From: a bacterium 210917-SL.2.15
GTDB lineage: Bacteria; Bacillota; Clostridia; Oscillospirales; Oscillospiraceae
Length of the DNA: 64,000 bases
Reading direction: 5' to 3'
NCBI GenBank assembly: GCA_020555605.1
Contig: JAJCJC010000003.1
Span: 170,986-234,985 of the forward strand
In this document: positions 27,379-35,503 of the stretch, one piece after another
Layout: every line of letters starts with the position of its first letter
How positions within the stretch are numbered: position 1 is the first letter of the stretch
Translations under genes and position numbers: made by a program
The notes under the pieces: model-generated
Seen by the model: only the letters and a program-made list of their open reading frames with translations
What the model was told of the DNA's origin: nothing
Database searches by the model: none

Positions 27379-27413
27379 AAAGGACGAGCAGGAAATCCTG
27401 CTCGTCCTTTTTT
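27379..27413 (+). terminator. Terminator after the zinc-ribbon gene
   Basis: AAAGGACGAGCAGG pairs with CCTGCTCGTCCTTT over a 4-base loop, with flanking A and T runs, so it may work on both strands. Confidence 0.9.
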
Positions 27414-27495
27414 GAATACAAGACATTATATTCGCCGCTTTAAGCGCAAGTCACCCGAATGAGAAAATCTCCGATCTCCATTCGGGCAACTTTTG

Positions 27496-28719
27496 TTATT
27501 TTTGGGTCAAAGCACGGTACGCGTTTCTGTAATACGAGTCATATACGGCGCAGCCAGCGTGCACTTGCTTGCCAAGCAGCGTGCCGCAGCGGTTGCAGCA
27601 GGTGCACCAGTGGATCTCCTGTTCTTTTCCTGCCATATATTTGGCAGGGAGGGCCGGGTCGGCAAAAGACTGCCGTCCCAAGGCGATCATGTCGAAATCC
27701 CCCTGCTCGATGGCAGCATTGCTCAATGCAAAAAGGCTGCTTTTTTCGGCATCCATGCCGGGAAGGGTGCCGCCCTTTCCCAGGAGCGATAATCCACCGC
27801 AAATCACGGTGGTTTCCGGCCGCAGGGCACGCCGAAGGAGCTTTGCGGCGGTCATGTGCTGAGAAACGACGCCGGGGCAGCTGCGGTCGGGGCACATCAG
27901 CTGCCATGCAAGTCCTGCATTGCCGAGGGATTCAATGAAAAAATTGGCGCCCCGGGCTTCCAGACCTTTGCACAGACGGATCGATTCTTCGGGGTCGATG
28001 ATCAGACTGTTTGGCCCTGCGTGCCCCTGTCCGCCTGGCATTTCATCGTATACGCTGATTTTGGCACCGATCAGGAACGTTTCGTTCGGTATGGCGCGGC
28101 GCACTTTTTCGCAGAGTTCATAAGCGAACCGGGCGCGGTTTTCGAACGAACCGCCATATTTCCAGCAACGGTCGTTAAACGGGCGCAGGAGCTGGGAGCC
28201 GAGATAGCCGTGGCAGAATTTGAGATCAACGCCGTCGACGCCAATTTGTGCCAAAAAGTGGCTGGCCTCGACGTAAGAAGCGATGGTTTGTTCGATATAA
28301 TCTGCATCGATCAGCGTACCGCCGAAGCCCGGCAGCGGTTTGACACAGACGCGTCTGGAAAAAGACTCGTCTGACAATTCGCCGCTGTGATTCAGCTGCA
28401 CCACCAGAAGCGTGTCCGGAGCATGCATCCGTTTGTGAAAAACGAACCGCTCCCACTGATCACGGTTATCCGGATCGTTCACATCCAGCAGAAGCTGTGT
28501 TTTGCGGGCGCGGCTTTCCGTTTGCAATGTAACGGATTCCATCACCACCATGCCTGCGCCGCCGTGTAACAGTTTCTCATACCTGCGCAGCGAGTCTTCT
28601 GAAAAACCGCCGCGCAGGTTTGCGTCGCCGCATTCCATCGGCTGGATGACAAAACGGTTTTTTGCCAATCGCTTTCCAATGTGGATCGGGCGCTCCAATG
28701 GCGTGACTGCAATTCCCAT
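27496..28719 (-). CDS. Short old-yellow-enzyme type NADH:flavin oxidoreductase with Fe-S motif
   Basis: A 407-residue protein with the FMN-binding TIM barrel of the 2,4-dienoyl-CoA reductase/enoate reductase group: KNRFVIQPMECGDANLRG, VDLKFCHGYLGSQLLRPFND, and FENRARFAYELCE. The C-terminus carries CTCCNRCG and AGCAVY, the four-cysteine cluster motif of that group. The protein stops there, whereas family members usually continue for about 250 residues with FAD and NAD(P) domains. The ATG after AAAGGAG (11-base spacing) is preferred; a TTG three codons upstream is possible. Substrate unknown. Confidence 0.8.
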   Translation of the reverse strand: MGIAVTPLERPIHIGKRLAKNRFVIQPMECGDANLRGGFSEDSLRRYEKLLHGGAGMVVMESVTLQTESRARKTQLLLDVNDPDNRDQWERFVFHKRMHAPDTLLVVQLNHSGELSDESFSRRVCVKPLPGFGGTLIDADYIEQTIASYVEASHFLAQIGVDGVDLKFCHGYLGSQLLRPFNDRCWKYGGSFENRARFAYELCEKVRRAIPNETFLIGAKISVYDEMPGGQGHAGPNSLIIDPEESIRLCKGLEARGANFFIESLGNAGLAWQLMCPDRSCPGVVSQHMTAAKLLRRALRPETTVICGGLSLLGKGGTLPGMDAEKSSLFALSNAAIEQGDFDMIALGRQSFADPALPAKYMAGKEQEIHWCTCCNRCGTLLGKQVHAGCAVYDSYYRNAYRALTQK

Positions 28720-28898
28720 GGCAATCAAATCTCCTTTTTGAAGGTCTCGGATATTATTGCCTTTATTATACGTCCATTTTCCGCGGATGTCTTTCACGGA
28801 TCGAACCATTTTGTTGGATTTTTGATAGAACTTTGTATCTGGATATGGAGCGCGGCCCCCCTTTTTTCAGTAAAAAAGAAGAAATTTCTATTGATGTA

Positions 28899-28927
28899 TT
28901 GAAAAACGCCCCTTTTTAGGATATACT
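28899..28927 (+). promoter_or_regulatory. Promoter for the DUF1858 gene
   Basis: TTGAAA, a 17-base spacer and TATACT, followed 25 bases later by AGGAGG. Confidence 0.75.
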
Positions 28928-28964
28928 ATAAAAACAAGTTTTTCAGAATAGGAGGCAATTCCTC

Positions 28965-29174
28965 ATGATTGAAGTTACAAAAGATACGATCATTGGTGAT
29001 ATTCTCGATATCGCTCCTCAGACGGCTCCCATTTTCCTGTCCATCGGCATGCATTGCTTGGGCTGCCCTTCTTCCCGCGGCGAAACCGTGGAAGAAGCCT
29101 GCATGGTTCATGGCGTGGATGTGGACAAGCTGCTGGCTCTGGTAAACGAGGAAGCAAACAAGGAAGCCAAGTAA
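28965..29174 (+). CDS. DUF1858 domain protein
   Basis: A 69-residue protein starting MIEVTKDTIIGDILDIAPQ. The conserved IGMHCLGCPSSRGETVEEAC block is in the middle, written here in two parts: the CLGC pair and the ETVEEAC helix. DUF1858 domains occur alone or fused to redox enzymes, with the CxxC-like pair suggesting redox or metal binding. Function unknown. It has its own promoter and a hairpin downstream. Confidence 0.88.
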   Translation: MIEVTKDTIIGDILDIAPQTAPIFLSIGMHCLGCPSSRGETVEEACMVHGVDVDKLLALVNEEANKEAK

Positions 29175-29186
29175 ACACAGCGTAAG

Positions 29187-29229
29187 CAAATCATTGCACG
29201 GTTCTGTATAAGACCCGTGCTTTGATTTG
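29187..29229 (+). terminator. Imperfect terminator after the DUF1858 gene
   Basis: CAAATCATTGCACGG pairs with CCGTGCTTTGATTTG except for two central bases, loop of 13. It ends in a T-rich stretch. Confidence 0.55.
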
Positions 29230-29256
29230 TTTGCGCAAAGCAAAGGAGTAAGGCCC

Positions 29257-29985
29257 ATGGACGGCGGAAAAGAGTTGATTCTTTCAGAACGGTTGCTTGC
29301 CATCGCACAGTGGATCCGTCCAGGCAGCCGCGTGGCAGATATTGGCACCGACCATGGCTATCTCCCGATTTGGCTTTTGCAGCACGGCCGTGCGACGTTT
29401 ATCGCCGCCTGTGACATGCGGGAAGGGCCGCTGGAGCATGCCCGTCGCTCTGCTGAGCAGTACGGCCTGCAGGAAAAATTGTCGTTCCGTTTGGGTAGCG
29501 GCCTTTCCTGTGTTGTGCCGGAGGAGATCGACACGATTGTGATCGCCGGTATGGGAGGGGAGACAATCCTGTCCATTTTAGAAGCGGCTCCTTGGACAAA
29601 TAACGCACGTTATACGCTTCTGCTGCAGCCCATGACCAAGGCGGAGGTGCTGCGTCCGTGGCTTTCTGAGCATGGTTACAGTTTTTTAAGGGAACGGCTG
29701 GTGTTGGAAAACCGCACTTATTTCCCAATTATGGCCCTGCGCGGCGGCAGTGCATGCCGGCCGCTTTCCCTCGGACAGGCGTGGGGCGGCGTTGCGCTAC
29801 AAGATGACCCTCTGCAGGGAGGGGCTTTGGATGAGTTGCTGCGCCTTCGTACATATGCCCTGAATGGGCTGGAACGTTCCGTTGTTCCGAAAAATCGGGA
29901 ACGTGCCGAGCAGCAGCGGGCGATTCTTGTCCAACTTCGTCAGATGAAGGGGGAATGGCTTCATGCCAACGGTAAAAGAAATTGA
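29257..29985 (+). CDS. trmK: tRNA (adenine(22)-N(1))-methyltransferase
   Basis: A 242-residue class I methyltransferase of the TrmK (YqfN) family. The SAM motif is VADIGTDHGYLPIWLL. The family-typical IVIAGMGGETILSIL, LLLQPMTKAEVLRPWL and FLRERLVLENRTYFPI outline follow. It methylates A22 of tRNA. Its 3' end overlaps the next gene by 23 bases. TrmK next to a Nif3-like gene is the classic Firmicutes order (yqfN-yqfO). Confidence 0.92.
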   Translation: MDGGKELILSERLLAIAQWIRPGSRVADIGTDHGYLPIWLLQHGRATFIAACDMREGPLEHARRSAEQYGLQEKLSFRLGSGLSCVVPEEIDTIVIAGMGGETILSILEAAPWTNNARYTLLLQPMTKAEVLRPWLSEHGYSFLRERLVLENRTYFPIMALRGGSACRPLSLGQAWGGVALQDDPLQGGALDELLRLRTYALNGLERSVVPKNRERAEQQRAILVQLRQMKGEWLHANGKRN

Positions 29986-30745
29986 AGCGTTTCTGTTTTC
30001 TGCAGCGCCCAAAGACTTGGCGATGAGTTGGGATAATGTGGGCCTTTTGGTGGGGCAGCCGGATCAAATCGTCCGGCGTGTTCTGGTTGCGTTGGATATT
30101 ACCGGGGACGTGGTGCAGGAAGCGGCCGCGGAGGGGGCTGAACTGATCGTGGCGCACCACCCGGTGATGAACTGCAAATGGCTCCCGGTGCAGACGGTGC
30201 GCACCGATACGCCGCAGGGGCGTGTTTTGACGGAGTTGATTCGCAGCGGTGTTTCTGCCATTTGCATGCATACCAATCTCGACATTACCGAAGGCGGCGT
30301 CAACGATTGTCTGGCCCAAGCGGTAGGATTGGCGGTTCTGGAACCGCTGGGCGAAGACGGCTGCGGACGTGTCGGCATTTTACCGGAAGAGATGACGATG
30401 GATGTCTTTTTGCCCTTTGTAGCGCAGGCACTGCACTGCAGCGGGATACGCTATGTGTCTGCAGGAAAGCCGGTTCGACGTGTGGCGGTGGGCGGGGGAG
30501 CCTGTTGGAATTACCACGCCGATGTGCTGTACAAGGGGTGCGATACCTTTTTGACTTCGGATCTGAGCTATCACGATTTTCTGGACGCCAGGGCTATGGG
30601 CCTGAACGTGATCGATGCGGGCCATTTCCCGACAGAAGATGTGGTTTGTCCCAAACTCGTTTCCATGCTGCAGTCGGCGTACCCGCAGTTGAAAATCAAA
30701 AAATCCACTTCTCACAGAGAAGTATTTCAATATTTTCTTTCATAA
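29963..30745 (+). CDS. Nif3-like dinuclear metal center protein
   Basis: A 260-residue NIF3 family protein (YqfO/GTP cyclohydrolase I type 2 annotation). Metal ligands appear in LIVAHHPVM, MHTNLDITEGGVND and the late VIDAGHFPTE. The length is that of the short form without the inserted PII-like domain. The biochemical role is uncertain. It is translationally coupled to trmK. Confidence 0.92.
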   Translation: MPTVKEIEAFLFSAAPKDLAMSWDNVGLLVGQPDQIVRRVLVALDITGDVVQEAAAEGAELIVAHHPVMNCKWLPVQTVRTDTPQGRVLTELIRSGVSAICMHTNLDITEGGVNDCLAQAVGLAVLEPLGEDGCGRVGILPEEMTMDVFLPFVAQALHCSGIRYVSAGKPVRRVAVGGGACWNYHADVLYKGCDTFLTSDLSYHDFLDARAMGLNVIDAGHFPTEDVVCPKLVSMLQSAYPQLKIKKSTSHREVFQYFLS

Positions 30746-30773
30746 AATTTATTCGATAGGAGAGATCATACTC

Positions 30774-31508
30774 ATGTCCGGACATTCTAAATGGCATAAT
30801 ATTCAGAAAACAAAGGGCGCAGCTGATGCAAAACGCAGTGCTGCTTTTACTAAAATCGCCCGTGAAATCATCGTGGCTGTAAAAGAGGGCGGCAGCGGTG
30901 ATCCCGCAAACAATTCCCGTCTGGCCACCGTGATTGCCAAGGCGAAGGCCGTGAACATGCCCAATGACAACATTAAACGCACCATTGACAAGGCGCTGGG
31001 CGCGGGCAATACGGATAATTTTGAAAGCGTTGTTTATGAAGGCTACGGCCCTGCTGGGGTGGCCGTGATCGTAGAAGCGCTGACGGACAACCGCAACCGC
31101 ACGGCCCCTGCTGTGCGCCATGCCTTTGATAAGTTCGGCGGCAATCTGGGCGCCACAGGCTGTGTGTCTTGGTCTTTTGACCGCAAGGGTGTTCTGATCA
31201 TCGATAATGAAGAAGGTGGTCTGGAAGAGGACAAAGTGATGGAGGATGCGCTGGAGGCTGGGGCTTCCGATTTCTCCAACGAAGGTCCTGTGTTCCAGGT
31301 TTATACCGAGCCGGATGATTTCGGCGCCGTATGCAGCGCGCTGGAGGAAAAAGGGTACACTTTCCTGGAGGCCAATATCTCGATGGTTCCCCAGAATTAC
31401 ATCGTTCTGGAAAAGGAAGACGATGTGACTAACATGGAAAAAATGATCGACGCGCTGGAGGACAATGACGATATCCAGAACGTGTATCACAACTGGCAGC
31501 AGGATTGA
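30774..31508 (+). CDS. yebC: YebC/PmpR family protein
   Basis: A 244-residue protein beginning MSGHSKWHNIQKTKGAADA. Family blocks TKIAREIIVAVK, NDNIKRTIDKALG and EGYGPAGVAVIVEALTDNR are present. YebC proteins were first described as transcription regulators and more recently as translation factors that act on ribosomes stalled at prolines. It starts 28 bases after the Nif3-like gene. Confidence 0.96.
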   Translation: MSGHSKWHNIQKTKGAADAKRSAAFTKIAREIIVAVKEGGSGDPANNSRLATVIAKAKAVNMPNDNIKRTIDKALGAGNTDNFESVVYEGYGPAGVAVIVEALTDNRNRTAPAVRHAFDKFGGNLGATGCVSWSFDRKGVLIIDNEEGGLEEDKVMEDALEAGASDFSNEGPVFQVYTEPDDFGAVCSALEEKGYTFLEANISMVPQNYIVLEKEDDVTNMEKMIDALEDNDDIQNVYHNWQQD

Positions 31509-31520
31509 TGGAAGATTCAT

Positions 31521-31562
31521 AAAAAGCGAAGCGCCCCCTCTGCGGTTTACGCAGAGGGGGCG
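31521..31562 (-). terminator. Terminator of rnpB, also facing yebC
   Basis: CGCCCCCTCTGCG pairs with CGCAGAGGGGGCG over GTTTA. On the minus strand it is followed by CTTCGCTTTTT, giving a good terminator right after the RNase P RNA. On the plus strand the T tract is poor. Confidence 0.8.
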
Positions 31563-31569
31563 TTATGCA

Positions 31570-31934
31570 GTTTGAGCAGGTCTGTAAGCCGGGTTCTGTA
31601 TTAAGCAGTCATCTATCTCGACGCGCTGTTACCAACGCGCTCAAGCCACCTCCCAAGGACGGCCGGGCCGGCCATATGTCCTGTCCGCGGTGTTGCTCCG
31701 AATAGAGTTTACAGCATCCCCCTGTTACCAGGGGGATGGGTGAGCTCTTACCTCGCCTTTCCACCCTTACTGGCGCGTACCGGCCTCAGCCGGCCGTTCA
31801 CCAGCGGTATATCTCTGTTGCACTTTTCCTGAAGTCGCCTTCGGCGGGCGTTACCCGTTATTCTTGCCCTGTGGAGCCCGGACTTTCCTCACAAACGGCC
31901 TTTCGGCATGCCTGCGCGACTGCCTGGCCTACTC
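31570..31934 (-). ncRNA. rnpB: RNase P RNA, class A
   Basis: On the minus strand the conserved elements occur in order: GAGGAAAGTCCGGGCTCC, CACAGGGCA, AGAATAACGGGTAACGCCCG, AAGGCGAGGTAAGAGCTCACC, the GGTAACAG loop, ACCGCGG, GAGATAGATGACTGC and ACAGAACCCGGCTTACAG. This arrangement is the ancestral (class A) form. The exact ends are estimated from the terminal helix (GAGTAGGCCAGGC at the 5' end) and the terminator. The RNA is the catalytic part of RNase P, which matures tRNA 5' ends. Confidence 0.95.
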
Positions 31935-31942
31935 AAAAAAAT

Positions 31943-31971
31943 ATTTTATCGGATTGTAGTCGGAAAGTCAA
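31943..31971 (-). promoter_or_regulatory. rnpB promoter
   Basis: On the minus strand TTGACT, a 17-base spacer and TAAAAT, placed about 8 bases before the predicted 5' end of the RNA. Confidence 0.8.
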
Positions 31972-31978
31972 GATATGA

Positions 31979-32007
31979 TTGAAAATAGAGGCGGTTTGCG
32001 GTATAAT
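31979..32007 (+). promoter_or_regulatory. murD promoter
   Basis: TTGAAA, a 17-base spacer and TATAAT, 38 bases before the murD start. Its -35 box is only 7 bases from the -35 box of the divergent rnpB promoter. Confidence 0.8.
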
Positions 32008-32045
32008 CACCTTTGACATTTTTGAAAAAAGAAGGGACTGCGTTT

Positions 32046-33443
32046 ATGCGGCTAAGTGAATATCTGGACTCGTTAAAGGGGAAACGGGTGGCTGTCATTG
32101 GAATCGGCGTCAGCAATACACCGCTGATCGAACTGCTGCTTGGATATGGCGTTTCTGTGACTGCATGCGACCAAAAAGAGCGCAGCGCGTTCGGGGATCT
32201 GGCGGACCGACTGGAAAAATGGGGCTGCACGTTGAAACTGGGGAAGGACTATCTGCAGGGCCTGGATCAGGATGTGATCTTCCGCTCACCTGGGATCCGT
32301 CCGGATATCCCGGAGTTTTTATCCGCCGTAGAGCAGGGTAGCAAAGTCACTTCTGAGATGGAAGTCTTTTTTGACGTTTGCCCCTGCCATACTATTGCTG
32401 TGACCGGGAGCGACGGAAAAACCACGACGACTACCATCATTGCCGAGTTGCTGCGCGCTGCCGGAAAGACTGTATATGTAGGCGGCAACATCGGCCATCC
32501 GTTGCTCGCGGAAGCGGGAAAGATGAAAGAAGAGGATTATGCCGTATTGGAACTGTCCTCTTTCCAGCTGCTGACCATGCACAAAAGCCCGGAAATTGCC
32601 GTAGTTACAAATCTGGCGCCGAACCATTTGAATGTGCACAAGGGGATGGAAGAATATGTGGAGGCCAAAGCCAATATCCTCCGCTATCAGAGCGCAGAGC
32701 AGAAGATCATTTTGAATTATGACAATGATCTGACCCGCGCTTTTTCCCAGCGCGCGCCGGGAAAAACCGTATTTTTCAGCCGTCTTTCCCCGCGCTCAGG
32801 CGATGTGTTTTTTGCTGACGGCATGATTTCCGTCCGAAGCGGGGACAGTGTACGGCCGGTGCTTTCCGCAAACGAGATTGCCATTCCGGGTGTGCATAAC
32901 ATTGAAAATTACATGGCTGCCGTGGCTGCGGTGGAAGGCTTGGTATCCGATGAGGTGATTCGGGAGGTGGCTGCTTCGTTCAGCGGGGTGGAGCATCGCA
33001 TCGAGCTGGTGCGCGAGGTTCACGGAGTGAAGTATTACAACGATTCCATTGCCTCTAGCCCGACGCGCACGATCGCAGGGCTGCGCTCGTTCCGGCAAAA
33101 GGTGATCCTGATTGCCGGCGGCAAGGACAAGAATATCGACTACGCGCCTTTGGGGCCGGAAATCGTGCAGCATGTCCGCTTTCTGATTCTCACCGGGGGC
33201 GACGTGATTGGCTCTACTGTGCCGAAAATCTGCGCCGCGGTGCTCAATGTGCCGGACTATGACAGCACGGCGTTGCCGATCCTTCTGATCGATGATTTTG
33301 AAGAGGCTGTGCGCGCCGCTGCGGCCCAGGCTGGTGAGGGGGATGTGGTTCTGCTGTCTCCCGCCAGCACGTCATTTGATAAATTTTCCAATTTTATGGA
33401 GCGTGGAAAAACGTTCAAATCAGTTGTAAATCATTTGGAATAA
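32046..33443 (+). CDS. murD: UDP-N-acetylmuramoyl-L-alanine:D-glutamate ligase
   Basis: A 465-residue Mur ligase. The N-terminal Rossmann-like domain has VIGIGVSNTPLIE. The ATP loop is VTGSDGKTTTT, then LELSSFQL, TNLAPNHLNVH, GVEHRIELV, NDSIASSPTRT and LIAGGKDKNIDY. It adds D-glutamate to the peptidoglycan precursor in the cytoplasm. Here it is away from the usual dcw cluster. The ATG at 32046 follows AAGGGA; the frame is open further upstream through the promoter. Confidence 0.95.
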   Translation: MRLSEYLDSLKGKRVAVIGIGVSNTPLIELLLGYGVSVTACDQKERSAFGDLADRLEKWGCTLKLGKDYLQGLDQDVIFRSPGIRPDIPEFLSAVEQGSKVTSEMEVFFDVCPCHTIAVTGSDGKTTTTTIIAELLRAAGKTVYVGGNIGHPLLAEAGKMKEEDYAVLELSSFQLLTMHKSPEIAVVTNLAPNHLNVHKGMEEYVEAKANILRYQSAEQKIILNYDNDLTRAFSQRAPGKTVFFSRLSPRSGDVFFADGMISVRSGDSVRPVLSANEIAIPGVHNIENYMAAVAAVEGLVSDEVIREVAASFSGVEHRIELVREVHGVKYYNDSIASSPTRTIAGLRSFRQKVILIAGGKDKNIDYAPLGPEIVQHVRFLILTGGDVIGSTVPKICAAVLNVPDYDSTALPILLIDDFEEAVRAAAAQAGEGDVVLLSPASTSFDKFSNFMERGKTFKSVVNHLE

Positions 33444-33456
33444 GGATGAGAGATAC

Positions 33457-34740
33457 ATGAGTTTGTTTGGATTGAACGAAGAAATCCTAGCGCTGCGCGA
33501 CCGTGCGCAGGCAGACATCGCGCCGATGTTCGCCCGGATTGACGAGGTCGCGGAGCATAATACCCAGAAGGTGCTCGCTGCATTTCAAAAGCATAAAGTG
33601 GCAGAATATATGTTTGCAGGCACCACTGGTTACGGCTACGGAGATACCGGAAGAGATACGCTCGAAAAAATTTATGCCGATATTTTTCACACGGAGGACG
33701 CTGTGGTGCGCCTCCAGTTTGTCAACGGCACGCATGCCATCACCTGTGCCCTGTTCGGCAATCTCCGCCCCGGCGACACATTGTGCTATGTGACCGGGGA
33801 GCCGTATGACACAATTCAGAGCGTGATCGGTATTGTGGGCGATGAAGCGGGCAATATGAAACAGTACGGCATCGGATATCGTCAGGTGCAAATGCTCCCG
33901 AGCGGTCTGCCGGATGAGGCGGCAGTCGCGGCCGCAGTCCGCGATCCCAAGGTGAAGATCGCCATGATCCAGCGCTCTAAAGGCTATTCCACCCGGCAGT
34001 CGCTGTCGGTGGAAACCATCGGCAGCTTGTGCCGCTGCATTCGTGCCGCGGCGCCGGAGTGTGTGATTATGGTGGACAACTGCTATGGCGAGTTTGTGGA
34101 ACTGCTGGAACCCACCGATGTGGGCGCCGATCTGGTGGTGGGGTCCCTGATCAAAAATCCCGGCGGCGGACTGGCGCCGACTGGCGGCTATATCGCTGGC
34201 CGGCACGATCTGGTGGAAGCAGCAGCAGCCCGCTTGACGGTACCGGGTATCGGAAAGGAATGCGGCAGCACCCTAGGCAATAACCGTTTGATGTATCAGG
34301 GCCTGTTCCTGGCACCGCATACGGTGGCGCAGGCGTTGAAAACTGCTGTGTTCTGCGCGCGTATGATGGAGCTGTTGGGCTATGATACCGAACCCGCCTC
34401 CGATGCGGTGCGTCATGATATTATCCAAATGCTGTCTTTCGGAAGCCCGGAGCCGCTACAAGCTTTTATCCGGGGCATTCAATTCGGCTCCCCGGTGGAC
34501 TCCTATGTGACGCCTGAGCCCTGGGACATGCCAGGATATGACTGCCCGGTGATTATGGCGGCAGGCGCATTTATTCAGGGCGCATCTATCGAGTTATCCT
34601 GCGACGCGCCCATGCGCGAGCCTTACGCCGCTTATATGCAGGGTGGACTTACCTATGAATCGGGGAAAACCGGCGTGATGCTGGCCGTGTCTGAAATTTT
34701 GAAGCATCGGGAAAAAGGAACTCAAACAGGGACCTTTTGA
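33457..34740 (+). CDS. PLP-dependent methionine gamma-lyase family protein (YnbB type)
   Basis: A 427-residue fold-type I PLP enzyme. Blocks FAGTTGYGYGDTGRDTLE, FVNGTHAI, VDNCYGEFVE and GSLIKNPGGGLAPTGGYIAG (with the PLP Lys in SLIKN) match the family annotated as aluminium resistance/YnbB, related to cystathionine gamma-synthase-type enzymes. The true reaction is unknown. It starts 14 bases after murD. Confidence 0.88.
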   Translation: MSLFGLNEEILALRDRAQADIAPMFARIDEVAEHNTQKVLAAFQKHKVAEYMFAGTTGYGYGDTGRDTLEKIYADIFHTEDAVVRLQFVNGTHAITCALFGNLRPGDTLCYVTGEPYDTIQSVIGIVGDEAGNMKQYGIGYRQVQMLPSGLPDEAAVAAAVRDPKVKIAMIQRSKGYSTRQSLSVETIGSLCRCIRAAAPECVIMVDNCYGEFVELLEPTDVGADLVVGSLIKNPGGGLAPTGGYIAGRHDLVEAAAARLTVPGIGKECGSTLGNNRLMYQGLFLAPHTVAQALKTAVFCARMMELLGYDTEPASDAVRHDIIQMLSFGSPEPLQAFIRGIQFGSPVDSYVTPEPWDMPGYDCPVIMAAGAFIQGASIELSCDAPMREPYAAYMQGGLTYESGKTGVMLAVSEILKHREKGTQTGTF

Positions 34741-34797
34741 GCGAAGCAGGTATCCGAACAAGCGTTTGCGCCATAAACTGCCCTATGAGGTGGTTTG

Positions 34798-35490
34798 ATG
34801 GCAATGCACTTTTTTTCCTGGCGCAGGCGGCGCAGACGGGGCCGTTTTTTGGCTCTCGCGCTGGCAGTATGCTTGCTTGCCGCACTGCTGATGGTGGTGA
34901 TAGCCATGGGACAGCTCCGTCCGATCATGAACAGCATGGCGACGGCGCGCGTTTCCAATGTGGTTCACAAGGCGATTGCCGAGGCCGTGGCAGAAACGAT
35001 TGAGGACGGTTCTTATGAATATAATGATCTGATTTCCCTGGAAAAGGACAACGAGGGGAAAATCACCGCTTTGACCAGCAATATGATCCAGTTCAACCGG
35101 CTGCAGATCGAGGTTGCAGAAAATGTGATGCAGAAGGTAGGCTCTGTTTCCAGTAGTGAGTTGGCAATTCCGGTGGGCAGTTTGACCGGAATTGCCCTTT
35201 TAGCGGGTCGTGGGCCGGATCTGCATGTGCGGATCCTGTCGGTGGGGTCGCCGGAAACTGCATTTGAAAATTATTTTACGGATGCGGGCATCAATCAGAC
35301 AAAGCACCAGATCGTTTTGAAAGTAGAGGTCACTGTGCGTATTTTGATGCCGGGATATACGTCATCCGTTGCGGTGGACAGTTCCCTGGCCGTGGCGGAG
35401 ACCGTCATCGTCGGCTCGGTACCAGATACATACACGTATTTCAACTCGGATTCCGTGGATGATGTGCGGGAATATGTGACGAACCAATGA
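34798..35490 (+). CDS. yunB: Sporulation protein YunB
   Basis: A 230-residue protein. A very basic N-terminus (RRRRRRGR) precedes one transmembrane segment (FLALALAVCLLAALLMVVIAM), then an outside domain with ATARVSNVVHKAIAEAV and IPVGSLTGIALLAGRGP. These match YunB, a mother-cell sporulation protein needed for normal spore formation in Bacillus. The ATG at 34798 has GAGG upstream. Confidence 0.85.
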   Translation: MAMHFFSWRRRRRRGRFLALALAVCLLAALLMVVIAMGQLRPIMNSMATARVSNVVHKAIAEAVAETIEDGSYEYNDLISLEKDNEGKITALTSNMIQFNRLQIEVAENVMQKVGSVSSSELAIPVGSLTGIALLAGRGPDLHVRILSVGSPETAFENYFTDAGINQTKHQIVLKVEVTVRILMPGYTSSVAVDSSLAVAETVIVGSVPDTYTYFNSDSVDDVREYVTNQ

Positions 35491-35503
35491 GAAGGGAAAT
35501 CGT

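Noticed and set aside
27452..27485. Hairpin CCCGAAT...ATTCGGG as a tRNA or CRISPR repeat
   Set aside because: No cloverleaf features and no repetition; probably a terminator-related stem for the minus-strand gene.
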